64,000 nucleotides of DNA from Comamonas thiooxydans. Its GTDB lineage: Bacteria; Pseudomonadota; Gammaproteobacteria; Burkholderiales; Burkholderiaceae_C. The position numbers and the translations under genes were made by a program. How positions within the stretch are numbered: position 1 is the first letter of the stretch; the number at the start of each line of letters is the position of its first letter. The notes under the pieces were generated by a model. The model was given only the letters and a program-made list of their open reading frames with translations, was not told the DNA's origin and searched no databases. The stretch is from positions 3,906,001 through 3,970,000 of the forward strand of contig NZ_AP026738.1 in NCBI RefSeq assembly GCF_002157685.2. The letters are read 5' to 3'. This document shows, in pieces, positions 26,833 to 35,653 of the stretch.

Positions 26833-27315
26833 TTAATGAACCCACAGCACCTCAAACTGCTGTCGGACTTGAGCGACCTGTATCGACACCTCATCACCTT
26901 CGCACTTACCCAGCATATCCCTGCCCAGGGGGGCTTTGCTGCTGATGACCTGGATGAGTTCAGTGCCGATGAACAACTTCATGTTCCCCCCATCCGGGCC
27001 GAGAAAGAGCTGTTGTTGCTTGTCGTCTGAATCCACCAGGCAGATCAGTGCGCCGAGTTGTATACCTTTGCTGGCGTTGTAGGGCAGCGGGCGGAACTGG
27101 CGCCAATTGGCCATCGCTTGGCGGATGGCTTCTGCGCGACGAGCTTGGCCAGCAGCCAGGTAGGAAGCTTCGAGACCCAATGTGTCGTATTTGTTCTCGG
27201 CGATATTTTCCTCATGGGTCGCCGCTTCATGGGCAACCCTCGCTGCCTGCTCGACTTGCAGAAGATCCTCGGCGAGACGTTTCAGCACCTGCTGCTGCAA
27301 CAACAATTTATCCAT
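26833..27315 (-). CDS. GreA/GreB-like elongation factor domain protein
   Basis: 160 residues. An N-terminal helical hairpin (about 1-75, Gln/Ala/Glu-rich) is followed by a Gre C-terminal-like domain: LGALICLVDSDDKQQQLFLGP, VISSKAPLGRDMLGKCEGDEVSI. The Gre family binds the RNA polymerase secondary channel; the acidic tip of the coiled coil that GreA uses for cleavage (D/E pair) is not obvious here. It may modulate rather than reactivate polymerase. Confidence 0.72.
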   Translation of the reverse strand: MDKLLLQQQVLKRLAEDLLQVEQAARVAHEAATHEENIAENKYDTLGLEASYLAAGQARRAEAIRQAMANWRQFRPLPYNASKGIQLGALICLVDSDDKQQQLFLGPDGGNMKLFIGTELIQVISSKAPLGRDMLGKCEGDEVSIQVAQVRQQFEVLWVH

Positions 27316-27599
27316 AACGAAAAGTGGGCATCTCGAACACGTTGGGGGTCTTGATTATGAGGGCCCCTCCTCCTTTCGACGCCTCTATTGGCTACAGGTC
27401 AATGGGTTGTCGGCCCCCGCCCGGCATCCGTGCCCATCACTTGGCCAGCAGTTGCCAGACTGAGCTCCCACGGACTGCATTGAGCAAATACACTGCTTCT
27501 CACTCTGCCTCGGGTGATGGCAGCCTCCAAGGCCTTGCTTCAAGCAGATTCCGGATCTCGACTCAAACGCCACTCAATAGAACTACCAAGGAGACCTCA

Positions 27600-28574
27600 A
27601 TGAACCGTCGACAGATACTCGCGTCAATTGCCGCCGCAGGTGCGCTCACCACCATGGCAACTGCTCGCGCAGAAGCAGCTTTCCCGCAAAAACCCATTAC
27701 CTTTGTCGTTCCCTATCTGGCTGGAGGAACGACCGATCTTGTGGCACGAGTCGTGGGCGAGCACATGGCACGCACGCTGGGTCAACCGGTGGTGATCGAG
27801 AACAAGCCTGGTGCCGGAGGCAATATCGGCATGGATGTCGTGGCAAAGTCCAAGCCCGACGGCTACACGATCGGTTTCGGAGCCATCTCCACCAATGCGC
27901 TCAACCCGCACATCTACAAATCGATGGCGTTTGATCCCCGCAAGGATTTCACGGCGGTTTCCATGCTGGGCTACTCCACCATCGTGCTGGAGGTGGGCAA
28001 GAGCTTCCCGGCAAACAATGTGCAGGAGTTCATCGCCTACATCAAAGCAAACCCTGGCCTTCAGTACGGTACTGCCGGCGCCGGAACCAGCATGCACCTG
28101 GCTGGCGTGATGTTTGCGCAAATGACTGGCCTGGATACTGTCCATGTGCCCTATAAAGGTAGCGTACCGGGTATTACCGACATGCTTGGCGGCCACCTAC
28201 CCGCCATGTTTGATAACCTGCCCGCTTCCCTGCCACACATTCAGGCAGGCAAACTCAAAGCACTGGCCGTGGCAGGCAGCGAGCGCAGCCCATCGCTACC
28301 CAATGTGCCGACGATCGCCGAGAGCGGTCTCAAAGGCTACGCAGTCGATCCATGGTTCGGCGTATATGGCCCAGCCAAGCTAGATCCAGCCATCACAGCC
28401 AAACTCAATACTGCCATCAACCAGGCCCTGAACGATCCTGCCGTCAAGGACAAGCTGGTGCAGGCCGGATTCACCCCTAAGGGGTCCGCGGCCCAGGGCT
28501 TCGAAGCGCTGACACAGTCCGAATACAAACGACTGGGCGAGGTGGCACGCAAGGCCCAGATGCAGGTCAACTGA
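27600..28574 (+). CDS. Bug-family tripartite tricarboxylate transporter substrate-binding protein
   Basis: 324 residues with a Sec/Tat-like signal (MNRRQILASIAAAGAL...ARAEA). The Bug domain has ITFVVPYLAGGTTDLVARVV, NKPGAGGNIGMDVVAKSKPDG, TVHVPYKGSVPGITDMLGG and the closing AVDPWFGVYGPAKL. AAGGAG lies 7 bp upstream of the ATG. No TctA/TctB genes adjoin it. 27316-27599 before it holds only its leader. Confidence 0.92.
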   Translation: MNRRQILASIAAAGALTTMATARAEAAFPQKPITFVVPYLAGGTTDLVARVVGEHMARTLGQPVVIENKPGAGGNIGMDVVAKSKPDGYTIGFGAISTNALNPHIYKSMAFDPRKDFTAVSMLGYSTIVLEVGKSFPANNVQEFIAYIKANPGLQYGTAGAGTSMHLAGVMFAQMTGLDTVHVPYKGSVPGITDMLGGHLPAMFDNLPASLPHIQAGKLKALAVAGSERSPSLPNVPTIAESGLKGYAVDPWFGVYGPAKLDPAITAKLNTAINQALNDPAVKDKLVQAGFTPKGSAAQGFEALTQSEYKRLGEVARKAQMQVN

Positions 28575-28579
28575 CGACA

Positions 28580-29090
28580 CGGCCTCCAGGCGCCTGGCAA
28601 TAAAGCACCGAAGCCGGGCCTTTCAGCACCTCGACATGTTCCAGAGGCAAAGGTTCTTCCGCGAAGTCGCCGAAACAACCATCCGGGCGAATGCGCAGAC
28701 CATCCAGGTAGGTTTTGCATTCCGCGAGGAAACCGTGCATGAACAAGTTGTTGGCACTGGCCTGCCCCCTTCCGAGCGCACACCCGGGATGTAGCGCAAG
28801 GCTTTATGGAGGGTCTGAATGCCTTGCCCGTTCACTTGTCCGCGAGTGACCACGGACACGGCCTGCGGGGGTCTCGCGCAGGCCGGTGTCGGTCTTGGTG
28901 CTGGTCGCCGTCCGCTTGGCAGTCCAGCACACTACGGGACTGGTGGCGGCTTCATGCTCGGCTTGAACCGTCACCCGCACCTCACCCAAGGTGAGATCGT
29001 GCCCTGCTGCAGCGCCGGATGTCACTACGGGCATGCACCTGTCATTGCAGGCAGAAGCAATTGCCAGAGAGGGTACGCGTCGAGCCAAAT
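28580..29090 (-). pseudogene. Fragment of a TonB-dependent siderophore receptor (plug domain)
   Basis: On the minus strand DLTLGEVRVTVQAEHEAATS, AKRTATSTKTDTGLRETPA, then (another frame) VSVVTRGQVNGQGIQTLHKA, LRYIPGVRSEGG, and after a further shift LFMHGFLAECKTYLDGLRIR, LEHVEVLKGPASVLY. This is the linker and plug of a siderophore receptor in correct order, broken by at least two frameshifts. It stops at the 3' end of the Bug gene with no beta-barrel, so most of the gene is deleted. 29091-29311 shows no gene. Confidence 0.75.
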
Positions 29091-29311
29091 AGCCAAGCAG
29101 CCGACCCCGAGGACGAAGTTGCCGCTCAAGCAGTGGTCCGTGATCGGCTGCGTATTCCGGTCAAACTGACCGCGTGTGCCGGTTGTGGCTGACTAGGCTG
29201 CTGGTCGTGACCGACTGAGTTCGGCCAAGAGCAGACTGTCGGTTTTGCTAGGAAAAGGTCAGTTTCAGGCATTGCGGCTGTGAACTCTGGACTGACTTTC
29301 ATGACGCCCTG

Positions 29312-29896
29312 CTATCGGACGCGCGGAAACACTCGTCCAGTGCGCCCCTGGTAGCTTCTGTATACATTTCCGAAGTGCTCGACCATCATGCGCTCCTCGC
29401 GCGGAATCCGAGCCACGCAAAGTGCGAAGACTGCAATGAAGGCGGCCCAACCGGCGATCCAGTTATTCAGTAGCATCGCTTGGCTAAGACCTAGCGCTAT
29501 GAAGGATGCATACATTGGATGGCGAACATGTCGGTACACGCCCTCGGTGATCAGTTGGTGGTCATTGCCGAGTTCCAGCGTCACCGACCAGTTCTTTCCA
29601 AGATCCGCGTGCGAACGCCAGAACAGCCAGAGGCCATAGATCGCAAGACATGCGCCAATCCAGACACAAGCTTCGGGAAGCGTGTAGTCAGCGAATCGAA
29701 GCAGCCGCGACGACAAATACAGTACAGGCAGCAAAATCTGCCCCACAACAACCAACAGGATGAGGATCCTGTCTTGGAAGTCGGCCTCGCTGATTTGCTT
29801 GGGCACCGAAGCCGTCCGGGCCCTGTAGAAGACGCGGATGGAGAGGTAGGTCAACAAGCCTGCGAGAAAGAGGAGATGAGGCAGTTCAAGGTGCAT
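29312..29896 (-). CDS. Isoprenylcysteine carboxyl methyltransferase-like (ICMT/PEMT family) membrane protein
   Basis: 194 residues starting at MHLELPHLLF. Four to five membrane segments. The conserved SAM-binding stretch LITEGVYRHVRHPMYASF followed by EERMMVEHFGNVYRSYQGRTGRVFP near the C-terminus is diagnostic. Bacterial members methylate small or lipid-linked substrates; the substrate is not known here. It is divergent from a TetR-type regulator that probably represses it. Confidence 0.82.
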   Translation of the reverse strand: MHLELPHLLFLAGLLTYLSIRVFYRARTASVPKQISEADFQDRILILLVVVGQILLPVLYLSSRLLRFADYTLPEACVWIGACLAIYGLWLFWRSHADLGKNWSVTLELGNDHQLITEGVYRHVRHPMYASFIALGLSQAMLLNNWIAGWAAFIAVFALCVARIPREERMMVEHFGNVYRSYQGRTGRVFPRVR

Positions 29897-29985
29897 ACGA
29901 ATACTCGGACCCAAAAGAGGTGTTGATAGGATGTTGCGAATATGCGAGCATTTATTCAGTTTTGCTACTCGTGTTCGAATCCGCC

Positions 29986-30603
29986 GTGAAAGAAGCTCCT
30001 CCTCCTCGCAAGTCACCACGTCAAGCACGCTCCCACGCGACGGTTGATGCAATACTCGATGCCACTGCTCGCATTCTGGTCGAGCGTGGGTACGTCAATG
30101 TGACCACGAACGCCGTCTCCGAACGAGCCGGCGTAAGTGTCGGATCCCTTTATCAGTACTTCCCTAACAAGGAATCTTTGCTGGGAGCGGTGAGGCTGCG
30201 GCACTCGGAGCGAATGGAGCGAGAGGTTCTTCGCGCCTTTGATCAACCCGAGGCAACCTCATTCGATGATGGGATGCGTCGGGCCATCGAAGCAGTGATC
30301 AAGGCACACCTTGTTGAACCGGATCTTCACCAAGCGTTGGAAGGGCAGTTTGCAGTTAGCGACAACACATCGGCACACGATTGCAGCGTAGATATGGTGT
30401 TGGAGCGCTTGACCATTGCGCTGGTCAAGCATCGGCGCCAATTCACCATCGAAGACGAGAAGACTTCAGCCTTCGTGTTGACCCAGGCGATTCATTCGCT
30501 TGCCCACGCGATGATCAGAAGCCGGCCGGGCGGGATCTCCGTCCAGCAGATGACGCGCGAGGTGGTCTGCTTGGCGCGCGGCTATCTGGTGTGCCCACGA
30601 TGA
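29986..30603 (+). CDS. TetR-family transcriptional regulator
   Basis: About 205 residues. Helix-turn-helix VDAILDATARILVERGYVNV, TTNAVSERAGVSVGSLYQYF, PNKESLLGAV. The C-terminal ligand domain resembles TetR_C proteins (ALVKHRRQF...AIHSLAHAMIRS). No ATG lies before the domain; GTG at 29986 gives VKEAPPPRKSPRQARS, and GTG at 29971 or 29920 are alternatives. It is divergent from the ICMT-like gene. Confidence 0.85.
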   Translation: MKEAPPPRKSPRQARSHATVDAILDATARILVERGYVNVTTNAVSERAGVSVGSLYQYFPNKESLLGAVRLRHSERMEREVLRAFDQPEATSFDDGMRRAIEAVIKAHLVEPDLHQALEGQFAVSDNTSAHDCSVDMVLERLTIALVKHRRQFTIEDEKTSAFVLTQAIHSLAHAMIRSRPGGISVQQMTREVVCLARGYLVCPR

Positions 30604-30851
30604 TGAATACGAACTCTCGCTCAACATGTCTAAGACAACTAGCTACGTCAGCTTTGGGTCGTTTGCTGCCGGTGGTTAGTACAAGCAGGCTGGTCCTCAC
30701 GTATCGGAATGATGGTCAATTAAGGCCAGCGACCGCAATCGGCAGCCATAAGTCCGTAGCGTTGATCAATCCAGAGAAGGCGGTTCTCGACCAAGGCCAC
30801 TTCTCTTTTGAAACTCCAACGAATAAGTTCCGCAGAGCTATGCAAAAGCGA

Positions 30852-32252
30852 CTAGCGCACCTCCTGCATTGCTCGATAGGCCACCTCAAAGCGGGGGTCC
30901 AGCATGGCACCTACATTGCAGCGCGACCAAGGCGAAGTCTGGCTCGGATCAAGGTTGAAAACATGACCCGGAGCCATGGTGACTTTGTGGGCCAGCAAAC
31001 GCTCGGCTAGACGCACGGCATCCGGATTGCCGGGGAACGTGGCCCAGAGGTAAAGCGACTGAGGGTTACGCGCAAACACTTCGCAGTTGTGCATCTCCAA
31101 CCAATCCAACGCTTGCTCCGTTGCCTTACCCAAACGCTGGCGCAAGCGCACGAGATGCCGCTCGTAATGGCCTTCGCGGAGCATCACATCGACCATGCGC
31201 TCGCAGTATTCGGACCCGCTCACATGGATCAGTGATCGCAAATCTGCCAGGTCGCTGGCTAAAGCATCGCTGCAGGCGATGAATCCCACGCGAAGGGCTG
31301 CAGAAAACGACTTAGAAAAACTGCCTATATAAATCGTGCGTTCCAGTTGATCCAGCGTGGACAAACGCACTGACGAGGTTGGTTTGAAATCGGCCAATGG
31401 GTCGTTCTCCACCAGCAAGAGGTTATGCCGTTCTGCAAGTTGCAGGACCCGGTAAGCCTTGGCAGCGCTGATGTCCGAGCCAGTGGGGTTGTGCGCCAGA
31501 GACTGGGTAAAGAACAAGCGCGGGCGCTCGGTCAACAGCAACTGCTCCAAAGCCTGGACATCGGGTCCATCGGCTTGCCTGGGGACTCCCAGCACGCGCG
31601 CCCCTGCCAGCTTGAGCTTGCCAAACAGCAAATAGTAGCCAGGATCGTCTACCAGCACCGTCGCGCCGGGCGGGACGAAGTAGCGAATCACCAGATCCAT
31701 GGCTTCATTCGCACCCTGGGTCAGGACCAGTTGCTGAGGTGTGACACCCAGGCCGAACACACCCAGCTTGCGCACCAGGCTATCGCGCAGCGGCGCATAG
31801 CCAAAGCGGCTGCCATAGCGAAACAAGGACCCCAATCCGGTTCGCACCACTTTCTGGTGATAGCGATCCATGCGCATATCGGCCAGCCACTCTATAGGCG
31901 GAAATCCATCGCCAACCGCGACAGCATCTGGCTGGGTCTTGAGTTGCTCGCGCATCAACCAGACCACATCCATCGCACGATTGAGCTGTCCTGCGTCTTC
32001 ATCCTGAGCCGCATGGCGGGCCTGCGGTTGAACATAAAAGCCAGCACCACGCCGTGACTCCACCAAGCCGCGCGAGACCAAAAGATCAAAGGCGGCCACC
32101 ACGGTGTTTTTGGCGTAACTGTGCAAATGCGCCAGCTCACGCAAGGACGGCAGCTTGTCCCCTGCACGATACACGCCATCGGTTATTTGCTGCCCTATCA
32201 AATCAGCTAAACGCTCTGCAATAGGGGCCTGACGCTTGCTACCACCCGCCAT
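30852..32252 (-). CDS. MocR/PdxR-type regulator (GntR DNA-binding domain fused to aminotransferase-like domain)
   Basis: 466 residues. GntR winged helix at 1-75 (GDKLPSLRELAHLHSYAKNT, VVAAFDLLVSRGLVESRRGAG). A fold-type I aminotransferase domain follows at about 110-466, with VLTQGANEAMDLVIRYFVPP, VDDPGYYLLFGKLKLAG, SLAHNPTGSDIS and the PLP lysine in IGSFSKSFSAALRVGF. MocR proteins use the PLP domain as an effector sensor. It is divergent from mvaA with a 32-bp palindromic region between, so it probably regulates mevalonate catabolism. 30604-30851 holds no gene. Confidence 0.9.
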   Translation of the reverse strand: MAGGSKRQAPIAERLADLIGQQITDGVYRAGDKLPSLRELAHLHSYAKNTVVAAFDLLVSRGLVESRRGAGFYVQPQARHAAQDEDAGQLNRAMDVVWLMREQLKTQPDAVAVGDGFPPIEWLADMRMDRYHQKVVRTGLGSLFRYGSRFGYAPLRDSLVRKLGVFGLGVTPQQLVLTQGANEAMDLVIRYFVPPGATVLVDDPGYYLLFGKLKLAGARVLGVPRQADGPDVQALEQLLLTERPRLFFTQSLAHNPTGSDISAAKAYRVLQLAERHNLLLVENDPLADFKPTSSVRLSTLDQLERTIYIGSFSKSFSAALRVGFIACSDALASDLADLRSLIHVSGSEYCERMVDVMLREGHYERHLVRLRQRLGKATEQALDWLEMHNCEVFARNPQSLYLWATFPGNPDAVRLAERLLAHKVTMAPGHVFNLDPSQTSPWSRCNVGAMLDPRFEVAYRAMQEVR

Positions 32253-32328
32253 TCAAGTCTCCTAGATCGTGAGTTGTCAGTATGTATGCAGATGGGTCCA
32301 ATGCTGCATTGCGGCAGTACTGTTCTTG

Positions 32329-32360
32329 CAAACTGTACCTGTATTTAAAGGTACAGTTTG
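32329..32360. promoter_or_regulatory. Palindromic operator between the MocR gene and mvaA
   Basis: CAAACTGTACCT (32329-32340) and AGGTACAGTTTG (32349-32360) form a perfect 12-bp inverted repeat with 8-bp spacer GTATTTAA, 64 bp upstream of the mvaA start. A related half-site AGTACTGT lies at about 32317-32324, similar to the direct-plus-inverted layouts known for MocR regulators. Confidence 0.7.
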
Positions 32361-32423
32361 AATAAATTCTCGGCCAACCGTCCCCTTGTATTGATATCCA
32401 GATCTGGATCTGTAGGAGTTTTC

Positions 32424-33713
32424 ATGGCCGTCGATTCGCGTCTTCCCAATTTCCGAGCTCTCACTCCCGCACAGCGCTGGGAGCATGTCGCCACCGCATG
32501 CAATCTCAGCGCCGAAGAGCGCAATCTACTAACCCAAGCGGGCGCCCTGCCCGCCACCTTGGCTGACGGGATGATCGAAAATGTGGTGGGCACGTTCGAG
32601 CTACCCATGGGGGTCGCCGGCAACTTCCGCATCAATGGTCGCGATGTGCTGATTCCGCTCGCAGTGGAAGAACCCTCCATCATTGCAGCTGCATCGTATA
32701 TGGCCAAGCTGGCCCGTGAAGACGGAGGCTTTGATACATCAAGCACCTTGCCGCTGATGCGTGCGCAAGTGCAAATCGTCGGCATCAACGACCCCTATGG
32801 TGCAAGACTGGCGTTGTTCAAGGCCCGCGATGAGATCCTCGCGCAAGCCAATAGTCGAGACAAGGTGCTGATCAGCCTGGGCGGTGGCTGCAAGGACATC
32901 GAAATCCATGTCTTCCCCGATTCTCCACGCGGCCCTATGGTCGTGATGCACCTGATCGTGGACGTGCGCGATGCCATGGGTGCCAACACCGTGAACACCA
33001 TGGCCGAATCAGTCTCGCCACTGGTGGAGAAAATTACCGGTGGTTCGGTGCGCCTGCGCATTCTCTCGAACCTGGCAGATCTGCGCCTGGCCCGTGCTCG
33101 TGTGCGCCTGACACCACAAACCCTGGCCACCAAGGAGCGCAGCGGCGAAGCAATTATTGAAGGCGTGCTCGACGCCTACACCTTCGCCGCCATCGACCCC
33201 TACCGCGCCGCTACCCACAACAAGGGCATCATGAACGGTATCGACCCCGTCATCGTCGCTACAGGCAACGATTGGCGCGCGGTGGAAGCCGGTGCCCATG
33301 CCTATGCCAGCCGCAACGGCCAATACACCTCGCTGACGCACTGGGAAAAAGACAATGCAGGCGCCCTGGTGGGAACGATCGAGTTGCCCATGCCCGTGGG
33401 CTTGGTGGGCGGTGCCACCAAGACCCATCCGCTGGCACGCCTGGCGCTCAAGATCATGGAGGTGAAATCTGCCCAGGAACTGGGCGAGATTGCCGCCGCC
33501 GTGGGTCTGGCCCAAAACCTGGGTGCTTTGCGCGCGCTGGCCACCGAAGGCATTCAGCGCGGCCATATGGCACTTCACGCTCGCAATATTGCACTGGTCG
33601 CAGGTGCCGTGGGTGAAGAAGTAGAGATCGTCGCCAAGCGCCTGGCTGCCGAGCATGACGTACGCACCGATCGCGCACTGGAAGTGCTGCAAGAAATTCG
33701 CGCCCAGCGCTAA
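32424..33713 (+). CDS. mvaA: Degradative (class II) HMG-CoA reductase
   Basis: 429 residues. It oxidises mevalonate plus CoA to HMG-CoA in mevalonate catabolism. All catalytic residues of the Pseudomonas mevalonii enzyme occur at the same numbers: Glu83 (VEEPSII), Lys267 ([11 protein letters not shown]), Asp283 (GNDWRA) and His381 ([10 protein letters not shown]). [17 protein letters not shown] and [13 protein letters not shown] are class II signatures. AGGAG lies upstream of the ATG. It is followed by transporter genes and mvaB, which fits a catabolic rather than biosynthetic role. Confidence 0.97.
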   Translation: MAVDSRLPNFRALTPAQRWEHVATACNLSAEERNLLTQAGALPATLADGMIENVVGTFELPMGVAGNFRINGRDVLIPLAVEEPSIIAAASYMAKLAREDGGFDTSSTLPLMRAQVQIVGINDPYGARLALFKARDEILAQANSRDKVLISLGGGCKDIEIHVFPDSPRGPMVVMHLIVDVRDAMGANTVNTMAESVSPLVEKITGGSVRLRILSNLADLRLARARVRLTPQTLATKERSGEAIIEGVLDAYTFAAIDPYRAATHNKGIMNGIDPVIVATGNDWRAVEAGAHAYASRNGQYTSLTHWEKDNAGALVGTIELPMPVGLVGGATKTHPLARLALKIMEVKSAQELGEIAAAVGLAQNLGALRALATEGIQRGHMALHARNIALVAGAVGEEVEIVAKRLAAEHDVRTDRALEVLQEIRAQR

Positions 33714-33721
33714 GCGTCCTC

Positions 33722-33755
33722 AGTCTCGCCAGGCACATTCGGGCGAGGCTTTTTC
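33722..33755 (+). terminator. Terminator-like hairpin after mvaA
   Basis: AGTCTCGCC pairs with GGCGAGGCT (one mismatch) around an 11-bp loop, followed by TTTTTCT. It lies between mvaA and the transporter genes and may reduce downstream expression. Confidence 0.65.
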
Positions 33756-33795
33756 TACCCGAAACGGGAACAACAACAAGCAAGGAGACAAGGCT

Positions 33796-34239
33796 ATGAG
33801 TTCCGACAAGCAAGCCTCGCACTGGCAACTCGCTGAGGTCTGGGGTGATACCGTTGACCTGAAGCACCTGAGCTGGTCCATCCTGATCGGCATCGGCATC
33901 AGCGTGCTCGGCTTTTTTGCAGCCAGCCGCTGGTTGAGCTCGGTGGTCGAATCCAAACAGCTGGCTCATGCCTACGCCATGCTCGCTGGTCTGGCCGGCT
34001 GCGTGCTGGCCGGGATTATTTGCGCCCGCATCTTCCCTCCCAAACGTGTGGTGACCGAAGAAGACATCTCCAGCAACCCTGAATGGCGCGCCGAGGTGCT
34101 GCGTGAGCTGGAGCAGCAGCCCGGTGGCCTGGGTTCGGTGTCTGACCTGCCTCCAGTCGTGGTGCAGGAGCTCAAGGAACTCAAGCTCTACGAGCTTTTC
34201 ATCACGCCCGGCACATCCAGAAGCCGTGATGGTCAATAA
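33796..34239 (+). CDS. Small membrane protein of the mevalonate locus, probable transporter accessory subunit
   Basis: 147 residues with two transmembrane helices (about 28-46 and 62-82), then a soluble acidic tail (EEDISSNPEWRAEVLRELEQ). AAGGAGACAAGGCT precedes the ATG. It ends 17 bp before the TctA-like permease gene, so it may play the part of TctB, although TctB normally has four helices. No named family recognised. Confidence 0.65.
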   Translation: MSSDKQASHWQLAEVWGDTVDLKHLSWSILIGIGISVLGFFAASRWLSSVVESKQLAHAYAMLAGLAGCVLAGIICARIFPPKRVVTEEDISSNPEWRAEVLRELEQQPGGLGSVSDLPPVVVQELKELKLYELFITPGTSRSRDGQ

Positions 34240-34256
34240 CCCAGGGAGTACACGGC

Positions 34257-35639
34257 ATGGATCCTCAACTCATTGAACAAATCGGCGTTGCTGCGGGCAT
34301 GGGCCTGATCGGCGCCATCGTCTTTGCTGCAATCGGACTGGTTTCCGGCACCGACGAAACCACGACACTCGCACCACTCACCCTGCTGGTCGTTTTGCTC
34401 GGCGTTCCGCCTGCAGGCGTCTTTACCTTCTTTCTGGCTGGTGCTGTTGCCAAGCACATGACCCATGCCGTTCCTACAGCGCTGCTGGGCATCCCCGGAG
34501 ATACACTCGCCACGCCTTTGCTGCAGGATGCAGACTTGCTTCGCAAACTTGGCGTGCCGCATATTGCCTTGCGCAAAATGGTCTCGGGCGCCATCGTCGC
34601 TGCCTTTGTCGCCGTGCCGCTGGCGGTGCTGTTTGCCGTGATGTTGGCACCGTTCGGCTCAACCATTACCAAGACTGCGCCCTGGATTTTTCTGGCCGCA
34701 GCCGTGCTGATTGCTTATTTCTCCAAAGGCCGCTGGGGTGCAATTGCTTTGCTCGTGCCTTTTGTGGTGGTGATTCTGGCTCTGCAGGCACTGACTGCCA
34801 AGTACGACACCAAGCTCAGCATCAGCTACTTCCTGGGTATCGCCATTGGACCTCTGGTCGCCGATCTTTTTACCGTGATGGCGCCCGCGGGCCGCAAGAG
34901 CATGTTGCGCGACAAGGTTCGCCAGTTCAACCTGGCTCCTGATGTCAAAGGTTGGTCAGGCTATTTCCCCAATCCTCTCAAGGTGCTGGATCGAACCCAG
35001 ACCCGTTGGACATTGACGACTGCCGCCATTTCCAGCGCAACCTTTGTGTTCAGTCCCGTGGCCATGACCGTGGTGCTGGGCGAGTTGGTGGGCTCTCGCA
35101 TCAAACACGCGTATCACCGTCTGACCACGGTGCTGAGCGCTCGTAACGGTGTGACAGAAGCCACCTACATTGCTGAAGCGCTGATCCCGCTGATCGCCTT
35201 TGGTTTGCCCTTGAGTCCTGTGGCTGCCGGCCCTGCTGCTCCATTGTTCAATGCACCTCCACGCTTTACGGTGGATGCTGCTACGGGCCAGACCCACAAT
35301 CTGCACAACCTGCTGAGCCACTGGGAGTTTCTGGGCTACGGCATGTTGTCGGTGTTGCTTGCCGCAGTGGTGTCCTATCCGTTTGCAATGAACTACGCGC
35401 GCCGTGCTGCAATGTTTGTCTCGCGCAAAGTCAGCCATGAAGCAATCATCGCCACCTTTGTCGGCCTGATCATCGTGATCAGCGTCTGGGAAGGCGGTCT
35501 GCTGGGTCTGCTGGTGATCTTGACCATGGGCCTCATGGGTGGCCTGCTCTCCCGAACCTTCGGCTTCAACACCGGCGTGCAGTTCATGGGCTATTACACA
35601 GCCGTGCTCAGCGTTCCTGCGCTGCTCAAGCTCATCTGA
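34257..35639 (+). CDS. TctA-like permease, candidate mevalonate transporter
   Basis: 460 residues with about ten to twelve transmembrane helices. The N-terminal half (GLVSGTDETTTLAPLTLLVV, PTALLGIPGDTLATPLL) has the Gly/Pro-rich repeat seen in TctA permeases of tripartite tricarboxylate transporters. A second Gly/Pro-rich stretch (IPLIAFGLPLSPVAAGPAAP) sits in the other half. Its place between mvaA and mvaB suggests import of mevalonate or a related hydroxy acid. No binding protein lies in the operon. The family call is moderate and the substrate is inferred. Confidence 0.68.
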   Translation: MDPQLIEQIGVAAGMGLIGAIVFAAIGLVSGTDETTTLAPLTLLVVLLGVPPAGVFTFFLAGAVAKHMTHAVPTALLGIPGDTLATPLLQDADLLRKLGVPHIALRKMVSGAIVAAFVAVPLAVLFAVMLAPFGSTITKTAPWIFLAAAVLIAYFSKGRWGAIALLVPFVVVILALQALTAKYDTKLSISYFLGIAIGPLVADLFTVMAPAGRKSMLRDKVRQFNLAPDVKGWSGYFPNPLKVLDRTQTRWTLTTAAISSATFVFSPVAMTVVLGELVGSRIKHAYHRLTTVLSARNGVTEATYIAEALIPLIAFGLPLSPVAAGPAAPLFNAPPRFTVDAATGQTHNLHNLLSHWEFLGYGMLSVLLAAVVSYPFAMNYARRAAMFVSRKVSHEAIIATFVGLIIVISVWEGGLLGLLVILTMGLMGGLLSRTFGFNTGVQFMGYYTAVLSVPALLKLI

Positions 35640-35653
35640 AAGCGAGGACAGCG

